From JAMQPK01 sp963761975 (GTDB taxonomy: Bacteria; Acidobacteriota; Vicinamibacteria; Vicinamibacterales; JAMQPK01), in the NCBI GenBank assembly GCA_963761975.1, contig CAVXIR010000002.1, forward strand, positions 1,612,001 through 1,676,000: a stretch of 64,000 nucleotides of DNA. Direction: 5' to 3'. Shown here one piece after another: positions 52,696 through 60,549 of this stretch. Position 1 is the first letter of the stretch. Each line of letters starts with the position of its first letter. The notes beneath the pieces were generated by a model. The model saw nothing but the letters and a program-made list of their open reading frames with translations. It did not search any database and was not told where the DNA came from. A program made the position numbers and the translations under genes.

Positions 52696-53232
52696 ATGCC
52701 TGCCGGCTTTGAAACCGACGCGCTGAACTACCTCGACGCACTCTACGGCACGGCGCTCCGCCTGACCCGGAATGAGGCCGATGCGCAGGACCTCGTCCAG
52801 GACACCTACGTGAAGGCGTTCAAATCCCGAAAACAGTTCACGCCGGGGACCAACCTCAAGGCGTGGCTCTTCACGATTCTCCACAACACGTTCCGCAATC
52901 GCCGCCGCGACATCGGCCGCGACCCTATCGAGGTCGACAGCGATCGCGTCGACCTGGCCGCCCCGGCAGACCCGGCCGATACGCCTGAGGAGCACCTGCT
53001 GCGCGGCGCCATGGGCCCCGAGCTTCAAGCGGCGCTCGACTCGCTGCCGGAGGCCTTCCGCGAGGCGGTGTGGCTGCGGGACGTCGAAGAGTTCCCCTAT
53101 GCCGAGATTGCCGAAATGTTAGGCGTTCCGGTGGGGACCGTCATGTCGCGGATCTCCAGGGGCCGTCGTATGTTGTATGACAAAATGGTAGGAAAGAATG
53201 TTGAACCGGCCGCGCGGAAAGTGCCGTCTTAA
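52696..53232 (+). CDS. RNA polymerase sigma factor, ECF (sigma-E) type
   Basis: This 178-residue sigma-70 protein has region 2 (NYLDALYGTALRLTRNEADAQDLVQDTYVKAFKS) and region 4 with LPEAFREAVWLRDVEEFPYAEIAEMLGVPVGTVMSRISRGRRML. It directs transcription of a stress-type regulon. The next gene, 11 bases on, is a membrane-bound zinc anti-sigma factor, so this is a classic ECF pair. The 247-base gap upstream holds a TATACT near the start but no clear -35. Confidence 0.9.
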   Translation: MPAGFETDALNYLDALYGTALRLTRNEADAQDLVQDTYVKAFKSRKQFTPGTNLKAWLFTILHNTFRNRRRDIGRDPIEVDSDRVDLAAPADPADTPEEHLLRGAMGPELQAALDSLPEAFREAVWLRDVEEFPYAEIAEMLGVPVGTVMSRISRGRRMLYDKMVGKNVEPAARKVPS

Positions 53233-53243
53233 AGGCAGTACCA

Positions 53244-53978
53244 ATGCCTAGTTGCCGGGAAATCGACCCACTGTTTGCCGCTTACGTCGACGGCGAGGCA
53301 TCCGTCGACCAGCGGGCCGCGGTCGACGCGCATCTGAAGGCCTGTCCCAAGTGCCGGCATCAGACGGCCTTGCAGGCGATGGTGCGCGATACCGTCCGCG
53401 AGAAGCTGTGTCGCCCCTGTGCGCCGGACGCGCTTCGCGCGCGCTGTCGCGCCGCGGCGCATCCGGGCATCCTGCCATTTCGCATTCCGCAATCCAGACT
53501 CGCATCCTTTTCCATTGCCGCCGCCCTGATGTTCGTTCTGGGCGGCGTTTTGTTGTTCAGCCTGACCGGCTTTTCGCCCACGGTGCTGGCCGCGCAGTTG
53601 ACCCTGGATCATCTGAAGTGTTTTGCGGTGGACAGCCCGACGGTGCCGGTCGATGCGCGCGCCAGCGAAGAGCAATACGCGCGCGACTATGGGCGGACGG
53701 TCCGGTTGCCGCGCGTCGAGGTGGCTGGTCTTCAGCTCGTCGGGATGCGCCGGTGCTATTGCGGCGAAGGTGCCGCCGCGCATGCGATGTATCGTCTGAA
53801 CGGACGGCCTGTCTCGCTGTACGTCATTCCCGACGCGCGGCGCGATCGTGCCTCGACCGATGTGTTCGGCCACGATGCCGTGATCTGGTCGAACCAGAAC
53901 GTCACCTACGTGCTCGTCAGTCAGGAGCCGCGCGCGACGCTCGAGGCGCTCGCGCAGGCGATGGACAGTACTTTGTAA
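53244..53978 (+). CDS. Zinc-finger anti-sigma factor, transmembrane
   Basis: This 244-residue protein has an N-terminal zf-HC2 domain (C4...H30LKAC34PKC37), one membrane helix (FSIAAALMFVLGGVLLFSLTGF, ~90-111) and a large periplasmic domain with paired Cys in RRCYCGEG. It should hold the upstream sigma factor inactive until an envelope signal is received. The TlpA thioredoxin gene follows, and the paired Cys residues suggest a redox input, which is inference. Confidence 0.85.
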   Translation: MPSCREIDPLFAAYVDGEASVDQRAAVDAHLKACPKCRHQTALQAMVRDTVREKLCRPCAPDALRARCRAAAHPGILPFRIPQSRLASFSIAAALMFVLGGVLLFSLTGFSPTVLAAQLTLDHLKCFAVDSPTVPVDARASEEQYARDYGRTVRLPRVEVAGLQLVGMRRCYCGEGAAAHAMYRLNGRPVSLYVIPDARRDRASTDVFGHDAVIWSNQNVTYVLVSQEPRATLEALAQAMDSTL

Positions 53979-54015
53979 GGGAAGAAAAAAAAGGAAAGAG
54001 GAACAAAGTCACGAC

Positions 54016-54606
54016 ATGGCGCGGGTTTTTCGTGGTGTAGGCGTACTGGCGGTGCTGGCGGTCCTGTCGCTCGCCGTGCCGCTGCCGCACGTTGACGAAA
54101 TCAGAGATACGGACCTGTCGACGGTTGCGCCGCTGGGCTCGACGGTAGAGGCTTCCGCCCAGGCGAGCGTATGCGACAAAAATCCGAAAGTCGCAAACCT
54201 GAATTTCGTGCTGAAAGATGCCAACGGCAAGGACTTCAATCTCGCATCACAGAAAGGGAAAGTGATCCTGCTCGATTTCTGGGCAACCTGGTGCCCCCCG
54301 TGCAAGGTCGAAATTCCCTGGTTCGTCGAGTTTCAGCAGAAGTACGGGCCGCAGGGCTTCATCGTGATTGGCGTCTCGGTGGACGATCCGGCGGCGAAAC
54401 TCAAGCCGTTCGGCGATCAATACAAGGTGAACTATCCGCTGCTGGTCGGTGATGGCCGGACCGACATCAAGGGGCCGCGCGGCTATAACGCGGCGTGGGG
54501 CCTGCCAAAAACGTTCGTGATTGGACGGGATGGAAAGATTTGTCGGACCCACGTGGGTTTGTCAGTTAAAGAACATTTCGAGGAGCAGATTCGTTCGCTC
54601 TTGTAG
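54016..54606 (+). CDS. TlpA/ResA-type thioredoxin-like protein, exported
   Basis: This 196-residue protein has an N-terminal hydrophobic signal or anchor (VLAVLAVLSLAVPL), then the thioredoxin fold with WCPPC (C93, C96) in LLDFWATWCPPCKVEIPWF. GVSVDDPAAKLKPF and a cis-Pro segment GLPKTFVIGRDGKI follow. It acts in the periplasm as a disulfide reductase, for instance for cytochrome c maturation. It is the third gene of the sigma/anti-sigma set. Confidence 0.9.
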   Translation: MARVFRGVGVLAVLAVLSLAVPLPHVDEIRDTDLSTVAPLGSTVEASAQASVCDKNPKVANLNFVLKDANGKDFNLASQKGKVILLDFWATWCPPCKVEIPWFVEFQQKYGPQGFIVIGVSVDDPAAKLKPFGDQYKVNYPLLVGDGRTDIKGPRGYNAAWGLPKTFVIGRDGKICRTHVGLSVKEHFEEQIRSLL

Positions 54607-54622
54607 TAAGCTCAGAGACGAG

Positions 54623-54847
54623 ATGGTGCGAGGCTTTACTCACGCTCGTCTGGCCTGCGGCTGCCGCGTGGCATTTCGCGACGGCCTCGATGGCAGCCCC
54701 TATACGGTGGTCGTTGCCGACAAGGCGCCGGCGTGCCAGCTCGCGATCCATGTGCGCGACCTTCCGATCTACGACTACCGCGAGGCGCTACGTCCCTCGA
54801 CGCGGATCAGCGCCGCCGAGCACGAAGACTTCGAAGAAGAAAACTAA
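54623..54847 (+). CDS. Small conserved-looking Cys-containing protein
   Basis: The start at ATG 54623 is 16 bases after the thioredoxin stop. The 74-residue product has HARLACGCRVAFRDG, SPYTVVVADKAPACQLAIHVRDLPIYDYREALRPSTR and an acidic tail. Three Cys residues and a His may form a small metal or redox site. I do not recognise the family. It appears to be the last gene of the sigma-E set and is followed by a word array. Confidence 0.6.
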   Translation: MVRGFTHARLACGCRVAFRDGLDGSPYTVVVADKAPACQLAIHVRDLPIYDYREALRPSTRISAAEHEDFEEEN

Positions 54848-54896
54848 GAGATCTAAAGATCTAGGGATCTAGGGATTTAAGATCTAGAGATCCAAG
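54847..54896. repeat. gggatctag/agatct word array between convergent genes
   Basis: Repeats of agatctaaagatctagggatctagggattt and gatctagagatccaagatc contain several internal palindromes. It lies between the stops at 54847 (+) and 54898 (-). Confidence 0.6.
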
Positions 54897-54897
54897 A

Positions 54898-55621
54898 TCA
54901 CTCAAACCCCACCCGCAGTTCCGCAAGAAACGGCAAATGGTCGGACGCGATCAGTGATTTGCGTGTGCGCGGGATCTCGACGCCCGAGATGTCGACCTGC
55001 CCCTCGTAATAAATGTGATCCAGGTGGAGGAGCGGAAGGAGACCGGGATAGGTGCGCCTGCGCCGCAGGTGAACGCGCAGGTCGATGGCCTCGAGTTTTT
55101 TCGTCAACTCTGCCGTGGCTAGGCCGCCGCTCCACTCGTTGAAATCACCCAGCAGGATTTTCGGCGGCTGAACGCGGCCATCGTGCACGATCGTCGCGAG
55201 CCGATCGGCCTGGGCCTTCCGTTCCCGATAGGCCGTGCCCAGGTGGACGTTGAAGAGGTGGAGCGTCTGATCGTCGATGATGATGTCGGCGCGCTGGCAG
55301 CAGCGCGGCTCGCACGTGCGCCACGACAGGTCGGTACTGGACGTGCTGGCGAATGGGGTAGTGCGAGAGGATCATGTTGCCGAACTGATGGCCGCGCAGG
55401 TGGCGAACCGAGGCCATGACCCATCCCATGCCCAGTGCCGCGCCAATGTCCGCCGCGTGTCCGGTGTCGTTCGGGCCGGCGCCAATCACTTCCTGCAGCG
55501 CGATGATGTCGGCGTTCAGCGTGGACAGCACTTCGATTGTGCGCGCGGCCACAGTCCGACCGTCCATCCCGCGGCAGCGATGGATATTGTAGGTGACGAT
55601 GCGAAGGGTTCTACGATGCAA
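54898..55621 (-). pseudogene. Endonuclease/exonuclease/phosphatase-family gene split by a frameshift
   Basis: The 5' frame (55621 to ~55345) begins LRIVTYNIHRCRGMDGRTV and reads ADIIALQEVIGAG (Glu ligand) up to ILSHYPIRQ, then goes out of phase. A second frame continues DLSWRTCEPRCCQRADIIIDDQTLHLFNVHLGTAYRERKAQ and ends ILLGDFNEWSGG (catalytic GDFN), SDHLPFLAEL at 54898. An extra base near 55340 explains the break. The intact protein would be a ~240-residue Mg-dependent phosphodiesterase. It could be an assembly indel, in which case the gene is functional. Confidence 0.75.
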
Positions 55622-55722
55622 GGTAAGTTGGGTGCGTTGGGTGCGTTGGGTGCGTTGGGTGCGTCAGGTGCGCTAGGTGCGTCGGGTGCGTCAGATGCGA
55701 TGGCTGCGTTAGGTGCGCGAAC
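55620..55722. repeat. 9-bp tandem array (ttgggtgcg unit)
   Basis: About eleven 9-base units (ttgggtgcg, then tcaggtgcg, ctaggtgcg, tcgggtgcg) begin at the 5' end of the EEP gene and continue toward the zinc-ribbon gene end. They are the inverted form of the 8815-8896 unit. Confidence 0.8.
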
Positions 55723-55795
55723 CCTGTCGCGCCGGCTTGTCCGTCGTAGCACCGTGTGCGGAGGCGGAAGCGGCGAAGCCGCGAAGTCGGACGCA

Positions 55796-56113
55796 TCAAT
55801 CAAGATCGAAATCGCGCGTCGGCTTTGTGATGGGTTCCTCGCGCGCCTGTTTCAGCGCTTCTTCGAAGCGCTTGGACAACGCATCGCCTTTCGTGCGTTC
55901 GGTGTTGAACGACTGTTCGAATGCTGCTTCGCGGCGCGCCTTCTCGTCGGCAAGAATGCGCTGAGCTTCAGAGAGCTCGATATTCAGCCCCGATGGCGGC
56001 TCGTGATGCGAGATGATCCGCCCCAGATTGAGATCGATTACGAGCGTCGCCCCACAACACGGGCATTGCACCTCGCGTTCCGACTGAAGTCGAACCGTAT
56101 CTTTCTTTACCAC
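55796..56113 (-). CDS. Small zinc-ribbon protein of unknown function
   Basis: This 105-residue protein has EVQCPCCGATLVIDLNLGRIISHHEPPSG near the N-terminus, with a single CPCC knuckle and nearby His-His. A helical charged region follows (AQRILADEKARREAAFEQSF...ALSKRFEEALKQAREEP). A tubulin- or chaperone-like guess would be unsafe; I do not recognise the family. It lies between repeat arrays, which supply part of its flanks. Confidence 0.65.
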   Translation of the reverse strand: MVKKDTVRLQSEREVQCPCCGATLVIDLNLGRIISHHEPPSGLNIELSEAQRILADEKARREAAFEQSFNTERTKGDALSKRFEEALKQAREEPITKPTRDFDLD

Positions 56114-56202
56114 GGCACCATCTTACTCCGCCTTCGCGCCGAACCCACATCGCTTCCGCCTTCGCACAAGCGCTACGGCGGACAAGTCGGCGCGGCAGGC
56201 TG

Positions 56203-56245
56203 TTGCACCCAACGCACCTAACGCACCTGGCGCACCTAACGCACC
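56203..56245. repeat. 9-bp word array (cacctaacg unit) at gene end
   Basis: Four to five copies of gcacctaac/gcacctggc lie directly 3' of the minus-strand gene at 56236, overlapping its last codons. Same word family as 8815-8896 and 55620-55722. Confidence 0.65.
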
Positions 56246-56949
56246 AAGAAGTGTGCGGGTATTGGCGTCCAGCGATCCCGTCCCTTGTAAAAAAGCGGCT
56301 TCCTGTCGGGGTGCCGGTCCTTGAACTTGCGGTACCGCTGGCGGAACTCGCGAAACCGCGCCTCGGGCATCCGGAGCGGCTGGTGTTTCGTGTCGAGCAG
56401 CATCCGCTCCACCTTCCAGACGTTCTTCTCCGACAGCCGCCAGTCGTAGCGGCCCATCACGCGCAGATCGACCAGCGCGAAGGCGGTGATGCGTCCGGAG
56501 AGATCGACGTACTCATCGAGATAGCTCGCCGCCAGGGCGCGTGGGGTCGCGAAGACCGGTTTCCGTCCGTGCAGGCCGGGATCGCGCGATCGCGCGACAG
56601 ATCCCCAGAGACTCCTTTTGTGGTACACAAAGATCACGTGATCGAGCTCGTCAATCGATTCAAAGCTGATGACGAGCGGCGGATAGCCATGCTGCTCCAG
56701 CACCGTCGCGGCAAACAACGCCGCTTCGAGGCAATGCGCAGTGTGATGCGTGACGACCCCGCGGAAGCTGCGCAGTGTGGCGCGTCCGGGGGCTGGTTCC
56801 GTGTTGTAGGGGAGCGCGTTCAAGTAACGCTGAACATCCAGCGGCGTCCGCAGCCGCCCGACGAGGCGCCGCTCGGCGGGTGTGAGATGCAGTGGCGTGC
56901 GCTCTACCGCAGCCGCTCGAGCTCGGCGACCAGTTCTTGTGGTGTCCAA
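56236..56949 (-). CDS. Uncharacterised protein with transglutaminase/papain-like Cys-His pattern
   Basis: This TTG-started protein of about 237 residues overlaps the SCO gene by 46 bases, and no better start is visible. It contains VVTHHTAHCLEAALFAATVLEQHGYPPLVISFESIDELDHVIFVY. The Cys at a helix N-terminus, followed about 30 residues later by a strand with DHVIF, is the order of Cys-His catalytic pairs in transglutaminase-like folds. The rest is Arg-rich. Function is unknown; the catalytic idea is inference. Confidence 0.6.
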   Translation of the reverse strand: MDTTRTGRRARAAAVERTPLHLTPAERRLVGRLRTPLDVQRYLNALPYNTEPAPGRATLRSFRGVVTHHTAHCLEAALFAATVLEQHGYPPLVISFESIDELDHVIFVYHKRSLWGSVARSRDPGLHGRKPVFATPRALAASYLDEYVDLSGRITAFALVDLRVMGRYDWRLSEKNVWKVERMLLDTKHQPLRMPEARFREFRQRYRKFKDRHPDRKPLFYKGRDRWTPIPAHFLVR

Positions 56950-57758
56950 TCCGCTCCGGAGTAGCTTTTCACGATTCTGCCATCACGACCGACGAGGGTG
57001 GTCCGAAGGGTATGACCGATGTCGTCCGGGTTGGGGGCCCCGGCGCCACGCACGAGCGTCACGAGCATGTTCGTCGCAAAGCGGTCGATGGCCTCGCGTT
57101 CGCCCGTGACGAAGGTCCACACCTGGGGATCGACCCCCAGCTTCTGCGCGTGTTTTTTGAGAACCGCAGGCGTGTCGTTCTTCGGGTCGAAGCTGACCGA
57201 TAGCAGCGCCGCCTTCGTCTCGAGACCTCTCTCCTTGATGAGCGACTGCGCTTCGGCGAACTGCCGATCCATCGCCGGACAGGCCGTCGGAATCGGACAC
57301 TTCGTGTAGATAAACGTGACGGCGATCGGCCGGTTCCCGCGAATTGCGTTGAAGTCACGCTCGCGTCCGTCCTGGTCGACAAAGACCTGATTGGGGACTT
57401 CGTCGCCCGGCATCAGATACTTCACTCCCGGCTTGGCGGGTACCGCCGGTGCCGGCACATCGGGTTTCGCAGTCCCGATCTTCGTGATTTTTGTGACGAC
57501 CCCCTGATTGTTGTCGACTTCGATCTCGCTCGTAATGAGATCGCCGGGCCCGAGGTTGTCCAGCATGTTCGCCGTCCGCACCTTCCATGGCATCGTCATG
57601 GCGGGCATGAACCCCTCGATGTCTTCGTGCTTGACGAGAATCTCCATCTTGTCGCGGTTGATACCCAGAATCTGTCCGCGCATTTCATAGGTTTTTGCAC
57701 TGCCACAGGAGGTCGCCATGAAAAGTGCCGCGACGAGCACGGTGAATCGGATCATCAC
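56904..57758 (-). CDS. SCO1/SenC copper chaperone with N-terminal CusF-like copper domain
   Basis: This 284-residue lipoprotein (ATSCGS, Cys18) starts with a CusF-like domain (EMRGQILGINRDKMEILVKHEDI, GFMPAMTMPWKV; Met/Trp copper motifs, ~25-60). An SCO domain follows, with FIYTKCPIPTACP (C154, C160) and His249 in DDIGHTL. SCO proteins deliver copper to cytochrome oxidase. The Cys spacing is five residues instead of the usual three (CxxxC). Members with CPIPxxCP are known to me in other genomes, so this may be a regular variant. Confidence 0.85.
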   Translation of the reverse strand: MMIRFTVLVAALFMATSCGSAKTYEMRGQILGINRDKMEILVKHEDIEGFMPAMTMPWKVRTANMLDNLGPGDLITSEIEVDNNQGVVTKITKIGTAKPDVPAPAVPAKPGVKYLMPGDEVPNQVFVDQDGRERDFNAIRGNRPIAVTFIYTKCPIPTACPAMDRQFAEAQSLIKERGLETKAALLSVSFDPKNDTPAVLKKHAQKLGVDPQVWTFVTGEREAIDRFATNMLVTLVRGAGAPNPDDIGHTLRTTLVGRDGRIVKSYSGADWTPQELVAELERLR

Positions 57759-57831
57759 GTTGACTGTAGATCGCCAATTCTATGCCGGTAAAGGGCAGCG
57801 TTCGCCAGGTGGTATCATTTAGGCGCAAGAA

Positions 57832-59466
57832 ATGGCGATGAAACAGCCAAAAAGGCGCCGTATCGAGGTAATGGACACGACGCTTCGCGACGGCGAGCAG
57901 GCCGAAGGCATCTCGATGATGCCCGAGGAAAAGCGCACCATCGCCCAGCGCTTGCTCGAGTCGGTGAAGGTCGATCGCATCGAAGTGGCATCGGCGCGCG
58001 TCAGCGAAGGCGAGCGCCGCGCCGTGCAGACAATCATCGACTACGCCGATTCCAGAGGGCTCACCGATCGCGTCGAGATTCTGGGCTTTGTGGACGGCAA
58101 CCGATCTGTCGATTGGGCGAAGTCGGTCGGCGCACGTGTCATCAACCTGCTCACCAAGGGCTCGTTGCACCATTGTCGCGAGCAGCTGAAGAAGTCGCAC
58201 GACCAGCACCTCGATGACATCCGCAGAACCGTCGAGTACGGCGTGAAGAACGGCATCACCTTCAACGTGTATCTCGAAGACTGGTCAGGTGGCATGATCG
58301 GGTGTGTCGAGTACGTGGACGAGCACATCGACGCGCTCAGCCGCTTGCCGGTGAAGCGCGTCATGCTGCCCGACACACTGGGTCTGCTGCATCCGGCGCA
58401 AGTGCGGGAGTTTGTGAGCCGCATCATCGGCAGATTTCCAGGTCTGCATTTCGACTTCCACGGCCACAACGATTACGGGCTCGGCACGGCCAATACGCTC
58501 GAGGCGGCCATTTCAGGCGCCCATGGCGTGCATGTCACCGTCAACGGCATGGGCGAGCGCGCGGGCAACGTGACGCTCGACGAAGTTGTCGTCGCGCTGC
58601 GCGATCACGCCGGCATCAGGACGTCGGTCGACGAACGGTCGCTGTCGGTGGTGAGCAAACTCGTCGAAGTCTTCTCGGGCCGCCGTGTGCCGGCGAACAA
58701 GCCGATCGTCGGCGAGAACGTCTTCACGCAGACCGCCGGCATTCATGCCGACGGCGACATGAAGGGTAATCTCTACGAGAGCCGTCTTACGCCTGCCCGC
58801 TTCGGCCAGCACCGCACCTATGCAATGGGCAAGCTGATGGGGAAGGCGAGCCTCGACTTCAATCTCGAACGGCTCAATATCTCGCTGACGCCCGAGCAAA
58901 AGCAGCAACTGCTGGCGCGCATCGTCGAGCTTGGCGATCAAAAGAAACACGTCACGCAGGCCGATTTGCCGTTCCTGATTTCAGAAGTCCTGCAGACGCG
59001 CGAGCTGCGCGTGTTCGAGGTCAAGGACTACTCGGTTGTCACCAACCGGGGTCTGCGGCCGACCGCGACCATTCTGGTGCGCTATCGCGACAGAGAGCTG
59101 CATGCAACCGGTTTCGGCGACGGCGGATACGACGCGTTCATGCAGGCCCTGAAGAGCATCGAGAAGCAGCTTGGCTTCGAGCTGCCGAAGCTGCTGGATT
59201 ACGAAGTGCGGATCCCCCCGGGCGGCAAGACCGACGCCCTGGTGGAAACCACTATCAAGTGGGAAGGGGGCATGAAAACCCGAGGCGTGCACAGCGATCA
59301 GCTCGCCGCGGCGATTCAGGCCACAGAACATGCACTGAACATGATCGCGCTGCGCAGCGCACCGCCCGCAAAAGGACACGAGCCGGGGAGCAAACGGCGA
59401 AGGGCGCTCAGAGGGATGCATGGCACAACTCAGCACAAAAAAATCGCTCAATCTCGACGCGGCTAA
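57832..59466 (+). CDS. 2-isopropylmalate/citramalate synthase family enzyme
   Basis: This 544-residue protein has the DRE-TIM metallolyase start EVMDTTLRDGEQAEGISM, metal-binding FHGHND near residue 208, and NGMGERAGNVTLDE. A C-terminal LeuA-type regulatory domain (~400-520) has DYSVVTNRGLRPTATI and AAIQATEHALN. It condenses acetyl-CoA with a 2-oxo acid in branched-chain amino acid synthesis; LeuA, CimA and homocitrate-type forms cannot be separated here. The 3' end overlaps the GlcG-like gene by 47 bases. Confidence 0.85.
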   Translation: MAMKQPKRRRIEVMDTTLRDGEQAEGISMMPEEKRTIAQRLLESVKVDRIEVASARVSEGERRAVQTIIDYADSRGLTDRVEILGFVDGNRSVDWAKSVGARVINLLTKGSLHHCREQLKKSHDQHLDDIRRTVEYGVKNGITFNVYLEDWSGGMIGCVEYVDEHIDALSRLPVKRVMLPDTLGLLHPAQVREFVSRIIGRFPGLHFDFHGHNDYGLGTANTLEAAISGAHGVHVTVNGMGERAGNVTLDEVVVALRDHAGIRTSVDERSLSVVSKLVEVFSGRRVPANKPIVGENVFTQTAGIHADGDMKGNLYESRLTPARFGQHRTYAMGKLMGKASLDFNLERLNISLTPEQKQQLLARIVELGDQKKHVTQADLPFLISEVLQTRELRVFEVKDYSVVTNRGLRPTATILVRYRDRELHATGFGDGGYDAFMQALKSIEKQLGFELPKLLDYEVRIPPGGKTDALVETTIKWEGGMKTRGVHSDQLAAAIQATEHALNMIALRSAPPAKGHEPGSKRRRALRGMHGTTQHKKIAQSRRG

Positions 59467-59839
59467 GGCCATCGGCCATGCGGCCGAGGCCAAGGCCCGC
59501 GAACTGAGCTTCACCAACTGCATCGCCGTCGTCGATGACGGCGGCAACCTGATTTATCTGGTCACGATGGACGGAACTCAGGTCGGAAGCATCCACGTTG
59601 CGCAGGAGAAGGCGCTGGCGGCGCTGCGCTTCAAACGCTCGACCAAGCTCTTCCAGGACATGGTCGTCGGCGACAAGCCGCACATGGCCTTTCTGCCGGG
59701 TGCGGTGCCGGTCGAGGGCGGACTCCCGCTCTTTGTCGATGGCCAGATCTACGGCGCGATTGGCGTCAGCGGAATGCCGTCAGACAAAGACGGCATCGTC
59801 GCGCAGGCGGGTGCCGACTTCGCGGCGACCCTGCGATGA
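59420..59839 (+). CDS. GlcG/HbpS-family haem-binding-like protein
   Basis: This 139-residue protein has LNLDAAKAIGHAAEAKARE, CIAVVDDGGNLIYLVTMDG, and AFLPGAVPVEGGLPLFVDGQIYGAIGVSGMPSDKDG, matching the HbpS/GlcG family. Members bind haem or cobalamin, or act as small accessory proteins; the role here is unknown. It starts inside the synthase gene, so the two are translationally linked. Confidence 0.8.
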   Translation: MAQLSTKKSLNLDAAKAIGHAAEAKARELSFTNCIAVVDDGGNLIYLVTMDGTQVGSIHVAQEKALAALRFKRSTKLFQDMVVGDKPHMAFLPGAVPVEGGLPLFVDGQIYGAIGVSGMPSDKDGIVAQAGADFAATLR

Positions 59840-59841
59840 GG

Positions 59842-59987
59842 ACGGGTTCCAAGGGTTCCTGTTCCAGTTCCGAGGGTTCGTGGTGGCGCCAGGATTCCCA
59901 AGCGCATCAAATTAAGGAATACGCGGTACTGAAGCCACTGCCCTCCGCGAACCCCGGGAACTGGAACAGGAATGCGGAACCCTTGAC
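59842..59987. terminator. Inverted pair gttcctgttccagttcc / ggaactggaacaggaa
   Basis: gttcctgttccagttcc at about 59856-59872 is complementary to ggaactggaacaggaa at about 59958-59973, with ggttcc words on each side. It lies directly 3' of the GlcG-like gene and could form a long-loop hairpin. Confidence 0.55.
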
Positions 59988-60060
59988 AGCCCACCGGAAC
60001 CGGTCTATTTTCACGCCTTCCAGATAGATGCAGTTCCAACCATCTCACCAACCGGCAGGT

Positions 60061-60078
60061 GTCCGGCATCAGCCGGAC
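60061..60078 (+). promoter_or_regulatory. Leader hairpin before the RRM gene
   Basis: GTCCGGC/GCCGGAC, seven pairs with an ATCA loop, lies directly upstream of the AGGAG ribosome site (from 60081) of the RRM protein. It could control translation. Its form also resembles the REP family. Confidence 0.45.
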
Positions 60079-60095
60079 CGAGGAGCGGACTAATC

Positions 60096-60461
60096 ATGGG
60101 TCGTAGGCTGTACGTCGGTAACCTTCCCTACAAAGCCACAGATGAAGATTTAATGTCGCTGTTCAGCACCGTGGGCGATGTGGCGAGTGCCCGCGTCATG
60201 CGGGACATGGCCACGGGCCGCGCACGCGGCTTCGGCTTCGTCGAAATGACGACCGACGAAGCGGCGCAGAAGGCGATTGAGAAGCTGCATCAGCATCAGT
60301 TGGACGGCCGCGCGATTGTGGTGAACGAAGCGCAGCCGAAGCCGGCCGTCGGTGGGCGGCCCTTCGGGGGCGGTGGTGGCGGCTTCAATCGCGGCGGCGG
60401 CGGCGGTCGTGGTGGCGACGACTACGGGGGCGGTGGCGGCCGTCGAGAGCCTCGCTGGTAA
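60096..60461 (+). CDS. RRM RNA-binding protein with Gly-rich tail
   Basis: This 121-residue protein has RNP2 (LYVGNL, 5-10) and RNP1 (RGFGFVEM, 44-51), a standard RNA recognition motif. A Gly/Arg-rich tail follows (residues ~85-118) with GGGGGFNRGGGGGRGGDD-like sequence. Such proteins in cyanobacteria and other bacteria act as cold-responsive RNA chaperones. The leader hairpin at 60061 and an AGGAG site suggest regulated translation. A word array follows. Confidence 0.9.
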   Translation: MGRRLYVGNLPYKATDEDLMSLFSTVGDVASARVMRDMATGRARGFGFVEMTTDEAAQKAIEKLHQHQLDGRAIVVNEAQPKPAVGGRPFGGGGGGFNRGGGGGRGGDDYGGGGGRREPRW

Positions 60462-60471
60462 CTCGGAGCGC

Positions 60472-60545
60472 AGCATTCGCAGATTGCCGGATTGGTAGAT
60501 TGCGAAAATCAATCTGCGAATGTGCGAATCTGCGAATCTGCCAAT
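60472..60545. terminator. Inverted word array (gcagattgcc / aatctgcga)
   Basis: cgcagattgccggattggtagattgcg pairs with caatctgcgaatgtgcgaatctgcg across an aaaat centre. It lies between the RRM stop and the DUF72 start and is similar in words to 10484-10537. Confidence 0.6.
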
Positions 60546-60549
60546 TCGG

